NCBI RefSeq assembly: GCF_052030545.1
Contig: NZ_JBPDIH010000009.1
Span: forward strand, 1 to 64,000
Source of the DNA: CANMXU01 sp052030545
Lineage (GTDB): Bacteria > Pseudomonadota > Gammaproteobacteria > Enterobacterales > Alteromonadaceae
Reading direction: 5' to 3'
Length of the DNA: 64,000 bases
The notes beneath the pieces are model-generated. The model was not told where the DNA came from. It saw only the letters and a program-made list of their open reading frames with translations, and made no database searches. Below are positions 27,494 to 35,546 of this stretch, one piece after another (within the stretch, counting starts at the first letter, position 1; every line of letters starts with the position of its first letter). The translations under genes were made by a program, and so were the position numbers.

Positions 27494-28684
27494 CTAAACC
27501 GCCAAGCCACACGCTACGCCTGAGCTCCACGCGAACTGAAAATTATAGCCGCCTAACCAACCGGTTACGTCGATCACTTCGCCGATAAAATAAAGCCCTG
27601 GGGCTTTTTTTGCTTCGAAGGTTTTTGAGCTGAGCTCGTCGGTATTTACGCCACCTAACGTCACTTCTGCTGTTCTATAGCCTTCGGTGCCATTGGGTTT
27701 AATTTGCCATTGGTGGAAGTAGTCGCTTAAGGCCTTTATTTCGCTATGGCTCAGTTGGTTGACCGCTTTTTCTGGTACTACTTTTTCTGCAACTAACACG
27801 TCGATAAAGCGCTTTGGCAAAATTGTCGCTAATAAATTTTTAATCGACTTATTCGCTTGTTGCTCGCGCCATTGTTCAATGGTGGTCGCTAAGTTTTGCT
27901 CGGGCAATAAGTTAATGGTTATCGCTTGGCCTGCTTGCCAAAAAGACGATATTTGTAAAATTGCTGGGCCTGACAAACCGCGATGGGTAAATAAAATATT
28001 TTCTTTAAAACTGACGCCATTTTCACTGGTGACTTCACTGGCGATGCTGATCCCTGATAAACCGTCAAAGCGTTGTTTGTCGTGATCGTGCAAGGTAAAA
28101 GGCACTAATGCAGCAGTTGTGGGTAATACGTCTAGGCCAAATTGCTCGGCAATTTTGTAGCCGATTGGGCTAGCACCGAGTTTTGGCATGGTTAAACCGC
28201 CAGAAGCGACCACTAATGATTTACACTGGTAAGTATTCTCATTGGTGGTAACGGTATAGCCTTCGGCGTTTTTTTCAACCGATAGCACTTCGTTACGCAG
28301 TTTTACCTCAACGCCTGCCCATTCACATTCGGTCATCAAAATATCAACGATGTCTTGTGCGCTGTTATCGCAAAATAACTGGCCTAAGGTTTTGTGATGA
28401 TAATTCAAACCGTGACGGTCAACGAGTTCAATAAAGTCTTGCGCGCTATAACGGCTAAGGGCCGATTTAACAAAGTGTGGGTTTTGACATAGGTAGTTGT
28501 CTGGCCCGGCATTTTCGTTGGTGAAATTACAGCGGCCGCCGCCACTGATTAAAATTTTTCGACCGGCTTTTTTGCCCATATCCAGCACCGCAACACTTAA
28601 GCCGCGGTAGCCAGCAGTAGCCGCAGACATTAAGCCTGCAGCACCCGCGCCAATGATAATGACATCTTTGTTTATTGTTGCCAC
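27494..28684 (-). CDS. HI0933/YhiN family flavoprotein (NAD(P)/FAD-dependent oxidoreductase)
   Basis: A 396-aa protein with the dinucleotide-binding start VIIIGAGAAGLMSAATAG, the family signature ISGGGRCNFTN near residue 48, VVASGGLTMPKLGASP, HRGLSGPAIL, and the C-terminal GEVIDVTGWLGGYNFQFAWSSG. All key motifs of the HI0933 family are intact. The cellular role is not settled. The gene begins two bases after the ferritin stop, so it is co-transcribed with ftnA, hinting at a redox link to iron storage. Confidence 0.9.
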   Translation of the reverse strand: MATINKDVIIIGAGAAGLMSAATAGYRGLSVAVLDMGKKAGRKILISGGGRCNFTNENAGPDNYLCQNPHFVKSALSRYSAQDFIELVDRHGLNYHHKTLGQLFCDNSAQDIVDILMTECEWAGVEVKLRNEVLSVEKNAEGYTVTTNENTYQCKSLVVASGGLTMPKLGASPIGYKIAEQFGLDVLPTTAALVPFTLHDHDKQRFDGLSGISIASEVTSENGVSFKENILFTHRGLSGPAILQISSFWQAGQAITINLLPEQNLATTIEQWREQQANKSIKNLLATILPKRFIDVLVAEKVVPEKAVNQLSHSEIKALSDYFHQWQIKPNGTEGYRTAEVTLGGVNTDELSSKTFEAKKAPGLYFIGEVIDVTGWLGGYNFQFAWSSGVACGLAV

Positions 28685-28686
28685 AA

Positions 28687-29217
28687 TTACGCCGGCGTAT
28701 CTGTCATGATGCTGGCGCTAGGGCCATTTTTTGCCATTTCTGCAAGGTCTTTATCAACAAAGAATAATGCGTGACCGTCATGGCCAACTAAGTTGATTTT
28801 ATCTAAAACGCTTTTGAATAAGGTTTCTTCTTCATGCTGCTCAGCAACATACCATTGTAAGAAGTTAAAAGTAGAATAATCTTGGTTAGTAAATGCTTGG
28901 TGAGCAAGACTGTTAATGCGTTCGGTGATCAAGCATTCGTGCTCATAAGTTTTCTCAAAAATATCACTTAATGATTCAAACTCATGTGGTGGCGCGTCAA
29001 TCGCCCCTAAAATTGGCAAGGCTCCGGTTTCACTAACGTAGGTGAATAAACGTGTCATGTGATCCATTTCTTCTAAGGCGTGTTTGCGCATAAATTCAGC
29101 GGCGCCTTCAAAGCCTTTTTCTTCACACCATGCACTCATTTGTAAGTACAAGTTCGACGAGTAGAATTCAAGGTTAATTTGATCGTTTAATTTTGAGACC
29201 ATTTCAGGTTTAAGCAT
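28687..29217 (-). CDS. ftnA: Non-haem ferritin FtnA
   Basis: Iron storage protein of 176 aa that oxidises Fe(II) and stores it as a mineral core in a 24-mer. The ferroxidase ligands are visible: Glu in NLEFYSSNLYLQ, E-x-x-H in ALEEMDHMTR, and Glu in the later helices (YEHECLITER, AEQHEEETLF). No haem-binding methionine of the bacterioferritin type is evident. It is the first gene of a two-gene operon with the HI0933 flavoprotein. The 200 bp upstream show no clear Fur box to me. Confidence 0.93.
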   Translation of the reverse strand: MLKPEMVSKLNDQINLEFYSSNLYLQMSAWCEEKGFEGAAEFMRKHALEEMDHMTRLFTYVSETGALPILGAIDAPPHEFESLSDIFEKTYEHECLITERINSLAHQAFTNQDYSTFNFLQWYVAEQHEEETLFKSVLDKINLVGHDGHALFFVDKDLAEMAKNGPSASIMTDTPA

Positions 29218-29414
29218 TAGATTTTCCTATAAAGCGTTGTTAGGGGCAGTGTGCCTTTACTATCGATAATGTTCAAGTAATACGGGCTTAATAACGTGAT
29301 TTCTTTAATGGTTTTAGTGCAATTATTTAGATTGTTGATTTTGGTAATGTTGGCGTGCGTAAATTTACGACAAACTGGAGTGATGTTTCTGGGGAGTGGA
29401 ATTTTTGAAAACAC

Positions 29415-29483
29415 AGGGGGCGGTGACAATAAAGAAAGGAAATGAATGGGATTGGGCTAGTGTTATAAATGTCACCGACCCCT
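29415..29483. repeat. 69-bp element with terminal inverted repeats, copy A
   Basis: AGGGGGCGGTGACA (29415-29428) faces TGTCACCGACCCCT (29470-29483), a 14-bp inverted repeat with one mismatch. The inside (AATAAAGAAAGGAAATG...) resembles copy B at 29694, and both copies are preceded by AAACACA. It looks like a small non-coding mobile or REP-type element. Confidence 0.72.
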
Positions 29484-29693
29484 TATTTTCTTTTTTTGAC
29501 AAGCTCCCTTCGACAAGCTCAGGGCGAACGGAAAGTTAAATATACTCACTTGCCGCTCAGGGCGAACGGAAAGCTATAGATGTTTCCTTGGTTTGGCAGG
29601 CTTCCTTCGAAAAACTCAGGACAGGTAGGGCGAACGGAAAAGTTAAATATACTCACTCGCCTTTCAGGCTGAGCTTGTCGAAGTCTCAAACAC
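29484..29693. repeat. REP-like cluster between the two 69-bp elements
   Basis: The stretch contains CCTTCGACAAGCTCAGGGCGAACGG-type sequence near 29508-29531, degenerate copies near 29555 and 29604, and the opposite orientation (GAGCTTGTCGAAG) near 29671. GTTAAATATACTCACT occurs twice (29535 and 29642). The CTTCGACAAGCTCAGG motif is a common extragenic palindrome in many bacteria. No coding frame is supported. Confidence 0.7.
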
Positions 29694-29761
29694 AGGGGTC
29701 GGTGACAATAAAGAACGAAAATAACTGGGGTTGGTTAATATAATCAATGTCACCGACCCCT
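29694..29761. repeat. 68-bp element with perfect 14-bp terminal inverted repeats, copy B
   Basis: AGGGGTCGGTGACA (29694-29707) and TGTCACCGACCCCT (29748-29761) are perfect inverted repeats. The element lies in the same orientation as copy A and is about 280 bp from it. It has no coding capacity. Confidence 0.78.
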
Positions 29762-29779
29762 TCTTTTTAAACGAATGAT

Positions 29780-29935
29780 TTATTTGAGCTTAATGGGTTT
29801 GCACAAAAAGCCTTTGTCGTGGGCACTTCGTGCGCAGTCTTTGCAAATAAAGCGTGGCTTATCAACAATATGAATTAATTCGTGAATATTGCGTTCTATG
29901 TCTTTTTTCTTCCACTTACACAGGGATTTTGCCAT
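29780..29935 (-). CDS. Small cysteine-rich conserved protein (51 aa)
   Basis: A 51-aa frame beginning MAKSLCKWKKKDIERN and containing RFICKDCARSAHDKG and FLCKPIKLK. The four cysteines (C-x-n-C-x-x-C-x-n-C) suggest a zinc-ribbon-like fold. Small proteins with the same CKWKKKDIE opening and RxxCxxCxRxAxDKxxLCKP core occur in many gammaproteobacteria, all of unknown role. AGGA lies seven bases before the ATG. Two identical ATAACGTTAT palindromes lie at its start codon and 40 bp upstream. Its length keeps it below usual gene-calling cutoffs. Confidence 0.8.
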   Translation of the reverse strand: MAKSLCKWKKKDIERNIHELIHIVDKPRFICKDCARSAHDKGFLCKPIKLK

Positions 29936-29983
29936 AACGTTATCCTAGCGAGCAATACTTCTATTGTAGAAGAATAACGTTAT
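29934..29983 (-). promoter_or_regulatory. Paired ATAACGTTAT palindromes at the start of the 51-aa gene
   Basis: Perfect ten-base palindromes ATAACGTTAT occur at 29934-29943, covering the start codon, and at 29974-29983, 40 bp apart centre to centre. The arrangement looks like a paired operator. The binding protein is unknown. Confidence 0.45.
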
Positions 29984-30009
29984 TTTGGCAGTATCGGCTA
30001 CCAATTTAC

Positions 30010-31953
30010 TTAACTTGCCAGTTTAAGTGTTTGTTTTATGTCCGTTACTTGGTTATTGACATCAAGCGAAATATTATTGGCAATGTCTTTTGCTTGATTC
30101 ACTTCTTGATTGACCTGCTCCATTGCTTGTTCAAACGAGAAATAATGCTGGCGTTGTTCGGTGATTTGACTCAAGGTTTCTTGCGATACTTGAGCTGAAA
30201 TATTAGCCTGATCGGTAACTTTTTCGGCATTGCTTTTTAATTGTTGCGCAATTTCTTTTTGTTGACTTGATGCATGCTCGATGGCATTAATCGTGTCACG
30301 TATGCTGCTACTTGCATGTTGCAGTTGGTCAAGACGTTGACTAATTTGTTGCAGCGAGTCTTGGGTTTTACTGGCGAGCTGTCTCACTTCGTCGGCAACG
30401 ACCGAAAAACCGCGGCCATGTTCGCCCGCGCGGGCAGCTTCAATGGCAGCGTTTAATGCCAGTAAATTGGTTTGGTCGGCTATAGCGCTGATCACGTCAA
30501 CAATTGAACCGACACTGTCGACTGAATTACCCAATTCCGTAATTGCATCTTTACCCGATTGCGCAGCAATATTGGTTGATTCACTTGCACTAAGCACTTG
30601 TTCTACCTGTGATTGGCTCGATTGCATCGACTCTTTAGTCGCTTTGGCATTTTCTACCACTTGATGGGATAAATCGTTAACGGTTTCAGTTACCACAGAC
30701 AAGGCCTGCATAATTTCACCAACCGATTGCAACTGTTCACTGGTAATTTGTGACGAATTTAAAATAGTTTTTGCTTGGTTTTCCATGGTTTGCATAGCAC
30801 CAGCAACAAGGTTTAATTGATTCGCTTTTTGTTTGTCTTCTTGGGCAAGGTTGTTAACCATGTCATTAAAGCTTTTTGAAATTTCACCTAACTCTGTTTT
30901 TGCGGAAATGCCGGTAATGTTGTCAACACGGCCTTGCTCAACCAGTTGCACAAAACTGTCGCGTAATTTACGTAATGGCGACAAAATAACGCGGCGCATT
31001 AACCAGTAATTAGTGATCAAAAACAGTATTAAAAAGGCAATTAAACCGCTTACAACCCAAGTGAGTTGTTGGTTCAGCGCTTCTTGGTCTTGGCTTAGTT
31101 TAGTTTCACCCGATACAATGAGTTGCTCTATTGTTTCAACTTGCTGATTAAGCTGTAATAAACCATCGCTGCGCTGCTGACTTTGTTTCAATGTTTGTGA
31201 TAATTCAAACGGATAGCGATTGATAATGGAGCTAAGCTCGTCGAGTACTTCTTCGCTTAAGTCAGCGCTTTCTTCATCGTCATCAAATAATAAATCGTCT
31301 TCATCTTCATCTGATATTTCAATAATGTTAAGCAGCGGCAGGCTTTTTAACTGATTGAGTTGTTTGCTGAGAATCGCAATAGCGTTATTTACCGATTGCG
31401 TATTGTGTTGCTGTTGTTGAAATAACTGCGCTCTTGCGCTGACTAGCGTATTTAATTCATTCGCGAGTGTTACTGTTTGGCTTAAATAGTTAAGTTGCTG
31501 ATCGCTTGTTAATTCGTTAGTTTGATTAACATAACCGCTTAGCGTGGCAATTAATGCGGCGATACTTTGCTCGCTATTTTTGAGCAAAACTAACGGATCG
31601 CCACTAAGTTTGCCTAAGGCGCGATATTTACCTTCAAGATCGGTTTTTAACTGTTGCGTTTGCTCAAGTATTTTTTCTTGCATGCCTTGGTCAACAGAAG
31701 CTGTTAGGTATTGTTCGATTTGACTAAGTTGTTGCTGTGCTTGGGCTAAGTCGCTAGCATCACCTGATTGCAAATAATTGCTAATGGTGCGGTAGAATTC
31801 GACAGTGGTTAACGATTTTAACTTTTGGTATTCGCCGTATTGCTGCTGGCTATCAGACAAGGTATTAACGACCTGATACATTACCGTAAGAAAAATAATG
31901 GCGAAGGTGCTAATAGCCACTACAGATAGTTTTGAAAAGCTAGATACTCGCAC
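30010..31953 (-). CDS. Methyl-accepting chemotaxis protein
   Basis: A 647-aa transmembrane chemoreceptor. TM1 spans about 9-31, an all-helical periplasmic sensor about 32-285, TM2 about 288-308, then HAMP and a long cytoplasmic coiled coil with the canonical hairpin tip (DQTNLLALNAAIEAARAGE). The ligand domain is unusual in carrying a strongly acidic insert near residues 211-240 (DEDEDDLLFDDDEE). There is no C-terminal CheR-binding pentapeptide. No che genes adjoin. The ligand is unknown. The acidic loop could bind cations. Confidence 0.92.
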   Translation of the reverse strand: MRVSSFSKLSVVAISTFAIIFLTVMYQVVNTLSDSQQQYGEYQKLKSLTTVEFYRTISNYLQSGDASDLAQAQQQLSQIEQYLTASVDQGMQEKILEQTQQLKTDLEGKYRALGKLSGDPLVLLKNSEQSIAALIATLSGYVNQTNELTSDQQLNYLSQTVTLANELNTLVSARAQLFQQQQHNTQSVNNAIAILSKQLNQLKSLPLLNIIEISDEDEDDLLFDDDEESADLSEEVLDELSSIINRYPFELSQTLKQSQQRSDGLLQLNQQVETIEQLIVSGETKLSQDQEALNQQLTWVVSGLIAFLILFLITNYWLMRRVILSPLRKLRDSFVQLVEQGRVDNITGISAKTELGEISKSFNDMVNNLAQEDKQKANQLNLVAGAMQTMENQAKTILNSSQITSEQLQSVGEIMQALSVVTETVNDLSHQVVENAKATKESMQSSQSQVEQVLSASESTNIAAQSGKDAITELGNSVDSVGSIVDVISAIADQTNLLALNAAIEAARAGEHGRGFSVVADEVRQLASKTQDSLQQISQRLDQLQHASSSIRDTINAIEHASSQQKEIAQQLKSNAEKVTDQANISAQVSQETLSQITEQRQHYFSFEQAMEQVNQEVNQAKDIANNISLDVNNQVTDIKQTLKLAS

Positions 31954-32120
31954 AGCATCTCTCCTTGTATTGCGATAATGTTTAGCGAAAACTGCTGCAG
32001 TCTATTACTTTTATATGACAGTTTTGTTACAAGTCGCTGAGAATGCTGTACTTTATTATTAAAATCTAATTTTACTTTTGTGCGATTTATTCTAGGCGGT
32101 TACCACGGCACTAATAAATA

Positions 32121-32909
32121 CTAACCTTTAGGAATGGCTTGATTGACATAAACATCAAAACGGTTCTTTTTCATGTTAATGCTAGTTGACGGTTTTTTAT
32201 TGGCTAATGGTGGCGCATAAGAAGGGCGTTTTACCACCACGCGATATTTGGCCAGTTCAAGTGCTGGCGCGAGTAAAGCATCGGCGTCTAAATCTTCCCC
32301 GACTAAACTTTGAAATACGCGCATTTCTTTTTTCACTGCGGCTGATTTTTCGCGGTGTGGATACATAGGGTCAAGGTAAATAACATCCGGTTGCTGCGCT
32401 AAATTCATCGACTCAATTGATGAGGCATGAATTAGTGACATTTGCGATTGCATCATTTCACCAATATCACTGTTTAGCTGAGCACGTTCAAGGCCATCTG
32501 CCAATAAAGCGGCAACCACAGGCATGCGCTCCATCAAGGTCACTTTACAACCGAGCGAGGCTAAGACAAAACCGTCACGACCTAAACCGGCAGTGGCATC
32601 AAGCACATGGGGGGTAAAGCCGTGTTTTAAGCCAATGGCTTTGGCAATGTCTTGGCCACGTCCGCCACCAAATTTTCGGCGATGGGCAACCGCGCCTTCA
32701 ACAAAATCAACACAAATACCGCCCAGTTTAGGCTCGTCTAATTTTATCAGCTCTAAATACTGCTCGTTGACTTGCAATAAAAAGGCAAGTTCTGGGTGAC
32801 TCGCTGCGGCATTTTTATCGCCAATGTAGGTAAACTTCCATTTGTTGGCAATGCGTTTGGCTTGCTCTGCGTCGGTTGAATTAACGTAAGCAACGGCAAT
32901 ATTATTCAT
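32121..32909 (-). CDS. rsmJ: 16S rRNA (guanine(1516)-N(2))-methyltransferase RsmJ
   Basis: SAM-dependent methyltransferase of 262 aa that modifies G1516 of 16S rRNA. The family segments are clear: VDFVEGAVAHRRKFGGGRGQDIAKAIG, the SAM motif VLDATAGLGRDGFVLA, the catalytic-type VIYLDPMYPHREKSA and VVVKRPSYAPPLA. I chose the ATG at 32909 (protein MNNIAVAYVN). The longer frame from 32951 lies within the upstream glycosylase gene. The start overlaps that gene by eight bases, so the two are coupled. Confidence 0.93.
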   Translation of the reverse strand: MNNIAVAYVNSTDAEQAKRIANKWKFTYIGDKNAAASHPELAFLLQVNEQYLELIKLDEPKLGGICVDFVEGAVAHRRKFGGGRGQDIAKAIGLKHGFTPHVLDATAGLGRDGFVLASLGCKVTLMERMPVVAALLADGLERAQLNSDIGEMMQSQMSLIHASSIESMNLAQQPDVIYLDPMYPHREKSAAVKKEMRVFQSLVGEDLDADALLAPALELAKYRVVVKRPSYAPPLANKKPSTSINMKKNRFDVYVNQAIPKG

Positions 32910-33615
32910 GGCTTTCAACTTGAATGTGGTTATCGCCAGTAGCGTAGGCAACTAAGCGGCTTAATTGCGCTAAAGAAAAATCGCTTTCTTGTTGCCACTG
33001 ATTAAAACTCGCTTGAATGGCGGCTAAGCTGCCTTTGGTTTGAATGCCGCCGCTAATAATATCGCGGCCACGAAAATAGGCTTCAATATCGCGTGTTAAT
33101 AAAAAGGTATCTTTGCCTAAAGCGCGCAGGGCATAAGGGCCAGTATTGCCGCCTAATCGGGCGCCATGTTTTTTCAAATAGGCCCATAAACCAATAATGT
33201 CGTTACTAGGCCAGTTAGCGATAAATTCGGCAAAACTATGGCCGTTTTGCTGTTCTTCAAACATCATTTGCGCATTGGCTTTAATGGTTTTGACTTTGTT
33301 GAAGTTGCGAATAATTTTAGGATCAGCGGCTTTTCGCTCAAGCATTTCTTCGGGCATCATTAAGATTTTTTCAATGTTAAAACCAAAGAAACTTTCTTCA
33401 AAATCAGGCCATTTATTTTCGACAACGCGCCAAACAAAGCCCGACTGAAAAACTTTTTTAGTGAACGCAGACAGCACTCGGTCATCAGAAAGGTCAGTTA
33501 AAAAACGATCGTTATTGCCTTCGCCTAACAATAACATTAAGGCTGCTTGTCCGCCCTTACGCTCTGCCGCGCGATTGAAGATATCGTCAATACTTTCAAG
33601 AAGAGTTAAATCCAT
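32902..33615 (-). CDS. DNA-3-methyladenine glycosylase I family protein
   Basis: A 237-aa helix-hairpin-helix base-excision enzyme of the Tag family, expected to remove alkylated adenine. Supporting segments are KVFQSGFVWRVVENKWPDFEESFFGF, IIRNFNKVKTIKANAQMM and a C-terminal region GKDTFLLTRDIEAYFRGRDI. It is longer than E. coli Tag (about 187 aa) and lacks an obvious full zinc-binding set, so it belongs to a divergent subgroup. The ATG at 33615 is preferred to the TTG at 33636. It overlaps rsmJ by eight bases. Confidence 0.77.
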   Translation of the reverse strand: MDLTLLESIDDIFNRAAERKGGQAALMLLLGEGNNDRFLTDLSDDRVLSAFTKKVFQSGFVWRVVENKWPDFEESFFGFNIEKILMMPEEMLERKAADPKIIRNFNKVKTIKANAQMMFEEQQNGHSFAEFIANWPSNDIIGLWAYLKKHGARLGGNTGPYALRALGKDTFLLTRDIEAYFRGRDIISGGIQTKGSLAAIQASFNQWQQESDFSLAQLSRLVAYATGDNHIQVESHE

Positions 33616-33725
33616 AAAATAGCGCCTAGCTGCCAAGGTTACCGAATAAAAGATGGCTAATTGTATAGTCGAATGGCGTTAGTCGCCAACTACTTTCATC
33701 AGAAGAATGCTAGAGCCTTACATGG

Positions 33726-34640
33726 TTACTGCATTTCTTCGAAATAATGAGCAAGTGCGTGGTAGCCTTGTTTAATATGCTCGATAAGCAAGGTGATTTT
33801 TTCCGGTTTATAGCGGGTGTAAGGGTAAACGGCAAACACACCTAATGATCGGGTTTTGTAGTTGCTTAATACACGCACCAATGCGCCACTTTGTAATTCG
33901 TCATAAATACTGCATTGCGGCACATAAATTAGGCCAATATCATTTAATGCCGCTTTTTTTAACGATAATGCGTTATTTGAAGACATGCTACCGCTTACTA
34001 ACACAGACTTTTGCTCGCCGGAATCTTCAAATCGCCATTCGTTACTTCCTTCGGCTTGCAGATCATAACAAAGACAATTGTGGTGTTTCAGATCGTCAAT
34101 GTTATCGAGCTTTTCAGCATTCGTTAAATAATTAGGTGACGCGCAAACCACCCAATTTGAGTCTAATAAAGGCACAGCAATTAATGAGGAGTCTTCTAAT
34201 ACCGCGGTGCGTATTGCCAAGTCGACACCTTCTTCTACCAAATCAATCAGCTTATTTTCTAGTCGTAATTCGATCGAGACATTAGGGTAGGTTTTGCAAA
34301 ATTCGGCGATAAGATCTGCCAACAACAATTCCCCTGAAATGGTGGGTACCGACATGGTGATGTGGCCTGAGATATCTTTTGATAGTTCATTAACGGCGGT
34401 AAAGGCGTCATGTGCTTGTTGGTTAATGCCTTTGGCGTGTTTGTATAACAAGCGTCCTGCGTCGGTTAGGCTTAACTTTCTTGTGGTTCTATATAACAGC
34501 TGGGTATTTAACTCTTTTTCTAATGCTGAGATTTTTTTGCTGACTACCGTTTTCGACAGCCCGGTTTTTTTAGCCGCTTCGCTAAAAGAGCTTTCTTCAA
34601 CTACTACCGCAAAAATGGCTAATTCAGACGCACCGCTCAT
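33726..34640 (-). CDS. LysR-family transcriptional regulator
   Basis: A 304-aa LysR-type regulator. The winged helix-turn-helix covers residues 1-60 (FAVVVEESSFSEAAKKTGLSKTVVSKKI), followed by a substrate-binding domain. I chose the ATG at 34640 (protein MSGASELAIF) after GAGAGC. The frame extends upstream to 34724 across the probable operators, which is unlikely to be translated. It is divergent from lutABC across 124 bp, so lactate or a related acid is the likely inducer and lutABC the likely target. Closest in style to CrgA/DmlR-like LysR proteins. Confidence 0.88.
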   Translation of the reverse strand: MSGASELAIFAVVVEESSFSEAAKKTGLSKTVVSKKISALEKELNTQLLYRTTRKLSLTDAGRLLYKHAKGINQQAHDAFTAVNELSKDISGHITMSVPTISGELLLADLIAEFCKTYPNVSIELRLENKLIDLVEEGVDLAIRTAVLEDSSLIAVPLLDSNWVVCASPNYLTNAEKLDNIDDLKHHNCLCYDLQAEGSNEWRFEDSGEQKSVLVSGSMSSNNALSLKKAALNDIGLIYVPQCSIYDELQSGALVRVLSNYKTRSLGVFAVYPYTRYKPEKITLLIEHIKQGYHALAHYFEEMQ

Positions 34641-34681
34641 ATTGCTCTCATTATGTGTAAATTGGAAACAGTTTGTTTTTT

Positions 34682-34727
34682 TATTGTCAATATACAGGTA
34701 AATGGCAAAGGAGTATATTGTCAATAT
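34682..34727. promoter_or_regulatory. Two TATTGTCAATA palindromes in the LysR-lutABC intergenic region
   Basis: TATTGTCAATA occurs at 34682-34692 and 34716-34726 (34 bp centre to centre). The second extends to a 13-base palindrome, ATATTGTCAATAT. Each is a five-base inverted repeat about a single central base. They lie between the divergent starts and are good operator candidates for the LysR protein or another lactate-responsive regulator. Confidence 0.6.
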
Positions 34728-34764
34728 GAGCCATTATTAGTTAAGCCACTATACTGAGAAAGTT

Positions 34765-35544
34765 ATGACCATACTGAATAGCCAACATTTACGACATTAT
34801 CCGCAAAAGCCAGACAAAGTATATTTATACGGAACTTGCTTAGCTGATACCTTGTTTCCTGACTCTGGCATCGACGCCATTACATTGCTCGAGCAACAAG
34901 GCATCGAGGTTATATTTCCAATGGGGCAAACTTGTTGTGGTCAGCCTGCGTACAATTCGGGTTATCAAGAAGAAGCAAAAAAAGTGGCTTTGGCGCAAAT
35001 TAAAGAGTTTCCGCTCGACATTCCTATTGTGATTATTTCAGGCTCGTGTGGCGGTATGATGCGTCATCATTATTTAGATCTGCTTAAAGACGAACCTGGC
35101 ATTCAAGCATTCAGTGATCGCATTTTTGAATTTACTGAGTTTTTAGTCAATGTTGTGAAAATCGAACTTAATGATAAAGGCCATTATGAAAAAGTTGCCT
35201 TACATACTTCGTGTGCGGCGAGACGTGAAATGGGCGTGCATATTACCGGCCAAAAACTGTTAGGCCAGCTTGATAATGTTGAGCTTGTTGTTCATAACAA
35301 CGAAAGCGAATGTTGTGGTTTTGGCGGTACCTTTTCAGTTAAACATGGCGATATTTCAGCGGCAATGGTTAACGATAAGTCAGACAGCTTACTGAACGCT
35401 GATGTGGTGCGTTATATTTCTGCTGACAATGGCTGTATGTTGAATATTAACGGCGCTCTTGAATACAAAAAAGAAAACTTGCGTGGCGAACATATAGCGA
35501 GCTACTTATTGTCTCGTGTTAATACTGCAACAGGAGAAAGCTAA
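34765..35544 (+). CDS. lutA: L-lactate oxidation Fe-S protein LutA/LldE
   Basis: A 259-aa subunit of the LutABC L-lactate dehydrogenase complex, which converts lactate to pyruvate. It carries two CCG-type cysteine motifs: TCCGQPAYNSGYQEEA near residue 57 and ECCGFGGTFSVKHGD near residue 188, as in heterodisulfide reductase-like proteins. GAGAAAG precedes the ATG. It is the first gene of a three-gene operon. Cytoplasmic, probably membrane-associated through the complex. Confidence 0.92.
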   Translation: MTILNSQHLRHYPQKPDKVYLYGTCLADTLFPDSGIDAITLLEQQGIEVIFPMGQTCCGQPAYNSGYQEEAKKVALAQIKEFPLDIPIVIISGSCGGMMRHHYLDLLKDEPGIQAFSDRIFEFTEFLVNVVKIELNDKGHYEKVALHTSCAARREMGVHITGQKLLGQLDNVELVVHNNESECCGFGGTFSVKHGDISAAMVNDKSDSLLNADVVRYISADNGCMLNINGALEYKKENLRGEHIASYLLSRVNTATGES

Positions 35545-35546
35545 TT

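Noticed and set aside
27361..27588. 75-codon plus-strand open frame
   Set aside because: No ribosome site, no family resemblance, and its end is antisense to the well-supported HI0933 gene.
29217..29429. 70-codon minus-strand open frame upstream of ftnA
   Set aside because: It covers the ferritin promoter and leader and runs into the repeat element. No recognisable domain or good start.
34641..34724. 28-residue N-terminal extension of the LysR regulator
   Set aside because: It would be translated from across the probable operator palindromes and lacks a ribosome site. The ATG at 34640 gives a normal LysR start.
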